A DNA stretch of 64,000 bases from UBA4742 sp037138595 (GTDB lineage Bacteria > Actinomycetota > Acidimicrobiia > Acidimicrobiales > Acidimicrobilacustridaceae): NCBI GenBank assembly GCA_037138595.1, contig JBAXIB010000018.1:7739-71738 (forward strand), read 5' to 3'. The notes under the pieces were generated by a model, which did no database searches, had not been told where the DNA came from, and worked only from the letters and a program-made list of their open reading frames with translations. Below, one piece after another: positions 59,966 through 64,000 of this stretch (within the stretch, counting starts at the first letter, position 1; each line of letters begins with the position of its first letter). The position numbers and the translations under genes are program-made.

Positions 59966-60535
59966 CTAGGGACCGGTGTGACGACGTTGCTCAGCGGCTG
60001 CTTCGGCTGCGGCCAATTTTTCGGGTCCCTCGACTGCTTCGATGAAATCTTGTCCGACCAGTTCTTCGGCAAGTTCGGGATTCTGTTCGAACAGTTTCTC
60101 CATCAAGAAGAACCGCACGACCCACAGCAGTCCAAACGACGCCATGTTCACCAAGTTGGGCAGCAATTTCTGGATCGTGGACAGATCCGTTGCTTCGCCG
60201 GTCGTGCCAGTCAGGTATGCGGTCAACGCGACCATCAGGGTTGAAAACACAAACCCGATCGCCACAAAAATCCAGAAGGGAAGAACCTCTTTTTTGAAAT
60301 GGCTCTTGCCTGATTTTCCCCAGACCCACCGTCGGCTCAGGTAATACGCCGGAAACGCGCTGATCAGCACTGAACAAGCATTCGCCAACGCTGATGGCCA
60401 GTGAAACCACGAGTGCAAGACCAGCAAGAGGCCCTGCCCGATGATCACGTTTACGACCGAAACGGCGCTATAACGAGCGCCCTTTCCCTTGATCGATTCG
60501 ATCACGCCATGCAATGAAAATGACATCGCCGACAA
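59966..60535 (-). CDS. GtrA-like membrane protein
   Basis: Four-helix membrane protein of 189 residues of the GtrA/flippase-like family, which moves or presents polyprenyl-phosphate sugars across the membrane. Motifs: YSAVSVVNVIIGQGLLLVLH at helix 1, ACSVLISAFPAYYLSRRWVW (characteristic Tyr-x-Ser-x-x-Trp) at helix 2, and two further helices. The C-terminal 50 residues are charged and cytosolic (FEQNPELAEELVGQDFIEAV). It precedes the small methyltransferase by six bases and lies 63 bases downstream of the pseudo-sortase gene. The start may be ATG 60535 or the Met three residues on. Confidence 0.87.
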   Translation of the reverse strand: MSAMSFSLHGVIESIKGKGARYSAVSVVNVIIGQGLLLVLHSWFHWPSALANACSVLISAFPAYYLSRRWVWGKSGKSHFKKEVLPFWIFVAIGFVFSTLMVALTAYLTGTTGEATDLSTIQKLLPNLVNMASFGLLWVVRFFLMEKLFEQNPELAEELVGQDFIEAVEGPEKLAAAEAAAEQRRHTGP

Positions 60536-60598
60536 ACTAATCGCAAACGCAGTTGTTGTTGACCTCAGGCCTGTTGGTCATCGCTCAGCGCGCCGCGA

Positions 60599-61693
60599 TC
60601 ACGTCCAAGCGGGCAACAGGCGACCCGCCGCTTCCGCGCTGAGCACTACGAATGCGAGAAGTACCGGCATCGTCATCAAATACGCAGAGCGAGAACTGAA
60701 TCGGCGATAGAGAAACACCGATGCCACCGCGGCTAAAAGGAAACCCTGAATTGCCAAGACCAACCCGGCGAGCGCGCCCGAATCGCCACTCACCGCTGAC
60801 TGTCCATCGGTCCGGCCTCCCTGAGGGGTCGGGGGGAAGGGATCGCCTTCCATCTTGGCGATCACCACCGTTGCCTTCGACGCATTTCCTGGGCGCACAC
60901 TCGCCGAGGTGACGAGCGTGAGTCGGTCCTCGACTGTTGGTCCAAAAATTGCGTCTAAGCGAGCTGAGTCTTCCGGGGCTAACGACAAATCAGGTGTCGT
61001 CGCCGGTGCACCATTGAGTCCACCCGAAGCAGTTGCTTCGGCGAGTCCCGATGGCGCTGAGTCAATTTGCAGGGAAACTTCTGCGTGAGAAGTCACCCGA
61101 TAAACCTTCTGTCCCTGTGTTGTCGTCACCAAGATCGGCGCTCCCACGGCGATTTTGCCGACATCACTAAATGGACCACCGAACATCGCGCGGCGCCCAA
61201 CGAACGCGCTATTGCCAGGCTGACCCGGCCCCGCGCTTCCCGGGACATGACCTGGACCTTGTTGGGTTTGCGCGGCACTGACGCCCTCGACTGCAACCTG
61301 CTGCATCCGGATGTCACCAATTTCAATCACTGCCACCGGTGAGCCCAATGTAGGCGCCAACGTTTGCACTGTTACCCCAGCCAACGTCCCGGCTTCGTTC
61401 GCCGACCGAGAAATCTCGGTTCGATAATTCGAAAGCAAGCGTTTTTGGGTTTGTTGTTGAAACATCGGTTCGAGTGCATACAGCACCAAACCAACGCACG
61501 CGACTGTGACCAAGGCCCACAAAGCGGCGATTCCAGCCACTCGACGGGCGGACATCTTCGCTTCAAGAACTCGAGTTTCAATCGCCGGCTGCGATTCAGC
61601 CACAGCCCCGGACGCGGGCAGGGGATTCAAAAGCAGTTCACCTGACGCGTCTGGCGTCATCGACATTCGTGACGACCTCGTCGCCACCGTCAC
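60599..61693 (-). CDS. Sortase-fold protein without catalytic His and Cys (pseudo-sortase)
   Basis: A 364-residue protein with sortase class E-like core but no catalytic residues. One helix at about 51-73 precedes the extracellular domain. GPGHVPGSAGPGQPGNSAF aligns with the sortase GPGHWPGTA block; the His motif AGHRTTY is VGRRAMF (Arg167 instead of His), the Cys motif TLxTC is TLVTS (Ser263), and the Arg motif is altered (NASKATVV). A Gly/Pro linker and two C-terminal helices (LVLAIQGFLLAAVASVFLYR; AYLMTMPVLLAFVVLSAEAA) follow. It overlaps the PstS-like gene by four bases. A binding, scaffolding or sensing role is inferred. Confidence 0.85.
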   Translation of the reverse strand: MTVATRSSRMSMTPDASGELLLNPLPASGAVAESQPAIETRVLEAKMSARRVAGIAALWALVTVACVGLVLYALEPMFQQQTQKRLLSNYRTEISRSANEAGTLAGVTVQTLAPTLGSPVAVIEIGDIRMQQVAVEGVSAAQTQQGPGHVPGSAGPGQPGNSAFVGRRAMFGGPFSDVGKIAVGAPILVTTTQGQKVYRVTSHAEVSLQIDSAPSGLAEATASGGLNGAPATTPDLSLAPEDSARLDAIFGPTVEDRLTLVTSASVRPGNASKATVVIAKMEGDPFPPTPQGGRTDGQSAVSGDSGALAGLVLAIQGFLLAAVASVFLYRRFSSRSAYLMTMPVLLAFVVLSAEAAGRLLPAWT

Positions 61694-63777
61694 GGAGTGG
61701 ACCTTCCAAACTTTGAACGGGCCAAGCGTCGACTGGTGGCTAACGCCGCGAACGCAGTCATTACGATGATCCCAACAATCGCCAGTCCCGCGGAAAGTCT
61801 GTTGGCAAGCGACCCACCGACGTAGTCCGGCACTGGCCCTCGAGCTGCGGCCAACGTCACGTTGTCGGTTTTCGCGACGACCGTGCCCGGACCTGAGGTC
61901 AATCCCGCAGATGAACGCGGCGTTGAAAACTGACTGGGACTATACGAATTGTTGTAATTGGTCGCGGTGTCGGCACTCGCAACTACGGGTGCAATCGTGG
62001 TAGTCGTCGTCGAAGTTCCACTGGCCGAACCGGTACACGGTGAAGCGGGCGAGGCTGCTCCAACCCTTTGCACCGCTGCACTTGCCTGGGCGAGGAGACT
62101 TGGCGTCAGCGGCTGAAAACCCGCTGGCAACACCGATTGTCCAGGTCCCGTGAGGTAATTGAGCCACGTGACAAGCATCGTCTGAGAATTCGTCCGACAA
62201 ACATTGTTGCTATCGGCAAGCGGAGTCGTTGGCGCTAACGCGTACTCAACGAATGTCAATGGGTAGGGCTGGACTTCACTCGGTCCTACGTTGGCGTTCG
62301 GGTCTGGCAATAGATAACCCTGCGCGTCGGTTTTCATCGTGGGGACTGCCGCAGCCATACTTTCCGGCGTTGGACCGACGAAAACGCCGTTGGCGTTTTC
62401 AAGCTCAACGGTCGTAAGTCCCAAACTTTGCGCGGTCGCTTGATCGGTTAAAAACCAAACACCACCCGATGAACTCGGGCTGATTCCCGTCATCGTTTTG
62501 CTAAGTGATGATCTGCCCGTCAGTAAGTTGAGCGCTCCGGCATAGGACGGGTCAGCCAATGCGAAATTGGAATCAGCTCCGCGATATTTGCCCGCATCGG
62601 AACCAAACGTCGGCTGATCTGGTACCCGAAATGCCTCGCGTTGCTGGGTCGAAAAAAGCTGTGACCCGAAGTATGAGGTTGCTTCCGCGTCGGCGTAAGC
62701 CGCAATTTGGACTGAGGAGCTGTAGTCAAAAAAGGATGCGCCTAGCTCGGGATTGCGCTTCGTTATCTCGTTTAGAAATGGACTCATCGATTGCGTCCCA
62801 CCACCGATCAAACTTGCTGCTTCCGCCATCGTCAGCTTGATCGGTCCGTAATTCAATTTCTGGCCGTCTTGTCGAAAGCCTCCGGCGACCGCGATCACCG
62901 TTGCATTGAGTGCTATCGGCACAGGCACTGATGCCCGCGGCTTAGACGCAGAGTCCGGGGCAATCAATCCGACGGTGGCGTCATCGCCAGCTGCGGTATA
63001 CCCGAGGTCAAGGAGCCCCGCTCGATAGTTTTCGATCGCCGATCCTTCTCCGACGAAGGAGGCTTTGGCCGCAGCACCGAGGCGGCCCGGTCGGTGGCAT
63101 TCCGCCAACGTCCATGCCACCCAAGCATCGGTAATTCGATCGGAGCCACCGGAAGTGATCGCCCCGTCGGCCGGACCGCCGCAACCAAGCACGGGGTCAT
63201 CAATTCGATAAGTCAGCGTCGTCGTCCACGGAACCCAAGTTGCTCCTGGACCGCCCAGAATCTCAACGACCAACGTGCAGGGGTTTTCGGAGTCACAGGT
63301 GATCGAGCTGGTGGGGTTTCCAACCGGCCACGAGGTGGTGCCGGCACCGACGCGGATCGACATGGGGTTGCCCTTATCGGTTTGCGCTTGAGTCAATACG
63401 TTCGCATCAACGGACGTCACATCAGCCGACGAAGTGATCGGGTCAGAAGGACAGTTCAATCCACCAAGTTCGAAATCCGCGTTGGGTCGGTTTCCAGAAC
63501 TTGGTTGATAGGTCACGCCAGCTCGACAGACCCGCGCTTCGACCTGATAGATCGGAAACGTTGGGTCTGACTTAATCGTGATCGTGACTCGTTGACCGTC
63601 GATGAGACCGGAGGTAGGTGTCGCTGAAACCCAATAGGGCGGAACCGTCAACGCGCTTGAAGCCGACACGGTGACCAATGGAACCGCTAGCAACGTAGTC
63701 GCGGGGAGACCAACCACTACGAGTGCCATTGCAATGACACGCCGGACATTACTCAACCGACCTGATACTGCGTTCAC
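61690..63777 (-). CDS. Secreted PstS-like multidomain protein with C-terminal membrane anchor
   Basis: A 695-residue exported protein. A signal peptide (residues 12-40; AMALVVVGLPATTLLAV) precedes a beta domain starting SATPTSGLIDGQRVTITI, similar to neocarzinostatin-type repeats, with Cys pairs. Residues about 215-600 resemble a PstS-type binding protein: VPVPIALNATVIAVAGG, LTMAEAASLIGGG, FLNEITKRNPEL and a Ser/Gly-rich SPSSSGGVWF segment. A Ser/Thr/Asn-rich linker leads to one helix (AGLAIVGIIVMTAFAALAT) and a basic tail, without an LPXTG motif. The ligand is unknown; phosphate binding is not demonstrated. It overlaps the pseudo-sortase gene by four bases. Confidence 0.82.
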   Translation of the reverse strand: MNAVSGRLSNVRRVIAMALVVVGLPATTLLAVPLVTVSASSALTVPPYWVSATPTSGLIDGQRVTITIKSDPTFPIYQVEARVCRAGVTYQPSSGNRPNADFELGGLNCPSDPITSSADVTSVDANVLTQAQTDKGNPMSIRVGAGTTSWPVGNPTSSITCDSENPCTLVVEILGGPGATWVPWTTTLTYRIDDPVLGCGGPADGAITSGGSDRITDAWVAWTLAECHRPGRLGAAAKASFVGEGSAIENYRAGLLDLGYTAAGDDATVGLIAPDSASKPRASVPVPIALNATVIAVAGGFRQDGQKLNYGPIKLTMAEAASLIGGGTQSMSPFLNEITKRNPELGASFFDYSSSVQIAAYADAEATSYFGSQLFSTQQREAFRVPDQPTFGSDAGKYRGADSNFALADPSYAGALNLLTGRSSLSKTMTGISPSSSGGVWFLTDQATAQSLGLTTVELENANGVFVGPTPESMAAAVPTMKTDAQGYLLPDPNANVGPSEVQPYPLTFVEYALAPTTPLADSNNVCRTNSQTMLVTWLNYLTGPGQSVLPAGFQPLTPSLLAQASAAVQRVGAASPASPCTGSASGTSTTTTTIAPVVASADTATNYNNSYSPSQFSTPRSSAGLTSGPGTVVAKTDNVTLAAARGPVPDYVGGSLANRLSAGLAIVGIIVMTAFAALATSRRLARSKFGRSTP

Positions 63778-63842
63778 ATTGACTCTCCTGCGAGAATTTC
63801 AGGTCGAACCGACATGCATCGGCGCCTTGAAGATGGTCGGAA
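63778..63842. other. Short intergenic gap between LPVTG and PstS-like genes
   Basis: Sixty-five bases separate the LPVTG gene stop from the PstS-like start. On the transcribed strand GGAGAGT lies just before the ATG as a ribosome-binding site. No terminator-like stem is evident, so read-through is likely. Confidence 0.4.
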
Positions 63843-64000
63843 CTACGAGCGGTTTGCCGACGAGGGATCTCGCCGAGCGATGAGAACCATCCCCGCGCCG
63901 AACAACACGCTCGAAAGGCCAACCGCCAAGTACCAAACGGTGTTCGTTCCGGTGACCGGCAGCGTGTCGGCCGATGCGGTATCGGCGGCAACTGTGGCCG
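63843..64000 (-). CDS. C-terminal part of an LPVTG cell-wall-anchored protein (partial)
   Basis: Only the last 52 or so residues are in the window, running in from the right edge. They show the sorting signal TLPVTG (LPVTG encoded by 63962-63948), a hydrophobic helix (VWYLAVGLSSVLFGAGMVLI) and the tail ARRDPSSANRS before TAG at 63845-63843. This order of pentapeptide, helix and positive tail is the textbook sortase substrate. Its stop lies 65 bases before the start of the PstS-like gene on the same strand, so it is likely cotranscribed with that module. Confidence 0.85.
   Translation of the reverse strand, partial: ATVAADTASADTLPVTGTNTVWYLAVGLSSVLFGAGMVLIARRDPSSANRS

Noticed and set aside
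1..64000. tRNA, rRNA, CRISPR arrays, insertion sequences, prophage or integrase genes
   Set aside because: Looked for tRNA T-loop patterns, spaced repeats, transposase/integrase-like proteins and terminal inverted repeats; none could be supported.

Overview
The window reads as a chromosomal segment of an aerobic, heterotrophic, high-GC Gram-positive bacterium (Actinomycetota). An Acidimicrobiia-like lineage is my inference from gene content and protein style: a WhiB regulator, MetAP with a mycobacterial-type N-terminal extension, class E-like sortase, an XRE/HBHA-phasin-like pair and GTG starts. No database search was possible. I saw no tRNA, rRNA, CRISPR array, insertion sequence or phage gene. 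Gene density is very high and many neighbours overlap by 1-8 bases.

Region 1 (1-19058, minus strand) is one long respiratory block. Read in the direction of transcription it holds a small membrane protein, a 2x[4Fe-4S] ferredoxin, a split cytochrome b6/subunit IV pair, a Rieske protein, a diheme cytochrome c, an unrecognised membrane protein, then nuoA-nuoM of NADH dehydrogenase (nuoM is cut by the left edge). The cytochrome b looks b6f-type, including a Cys at the heme c-i attachment position. A monoheme cytochrome c and a geranylgeranyl-reductase-family flavoprotein are transcribed away on the plus strand.

Region 2 (21556-25305, minus) holds hemL, hemB and a cobA-hemD fusion. Late heme genes hemE, hemH and hemY lie at 41883-45318 (plus). 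Together they cover much of the pathway feeding the cytochromes; hemA, hemC and a terminal decarboxylase are not in the window.

Region 3 (25513-41450) is mixed: whiB, photolyase, an unusual amino-acid-dehydrogenase-like protein, an L-2-hydroxyglutarate oxidase, a CDF metal transporter, an XRE regulator with a phasin/HBHA-like protein and a perfect 16-bp palindrome between them, 1-Cys peroxiredoxin, purU, an ABC ATPase plus FtsX permease, a PPOX flavoprotein, a SnoaL-like protein, a DtxR-family regulator, a ZIP transporter with a DtxR-like box, and a HelD-like helicase.

Region 4 (45433-59333, mostly plus) holds an NlpC/P60 hydrolase, an esterase, methionine aminopeptidase, a degenerate ZnuA-like lipoprotein, an active-looking sortase, an SDR, an Lnt homologue with Ser in place of the catalytic Cys, an ABC-F protein, a quinone-oxidoreductase-like enzyme, a tightly packed glycosyltransferase/methyltransferase/toroid-protein trio, and an aquaporin.

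Region 5 (59324-64000, minus) is a cell-surface module. It begins with the end of an LPVTG-anchored protein, followed by a large secreted PstS-like protein with a C-terminal membrane anchor, then a sortase-fold protein lacking the catalytic His and Cys, then GtrA and a small methyltransferase. This pseudo-sortase module and the b6-type complex with its extra ferredoxin are the strongest candidates for undescribed biology.
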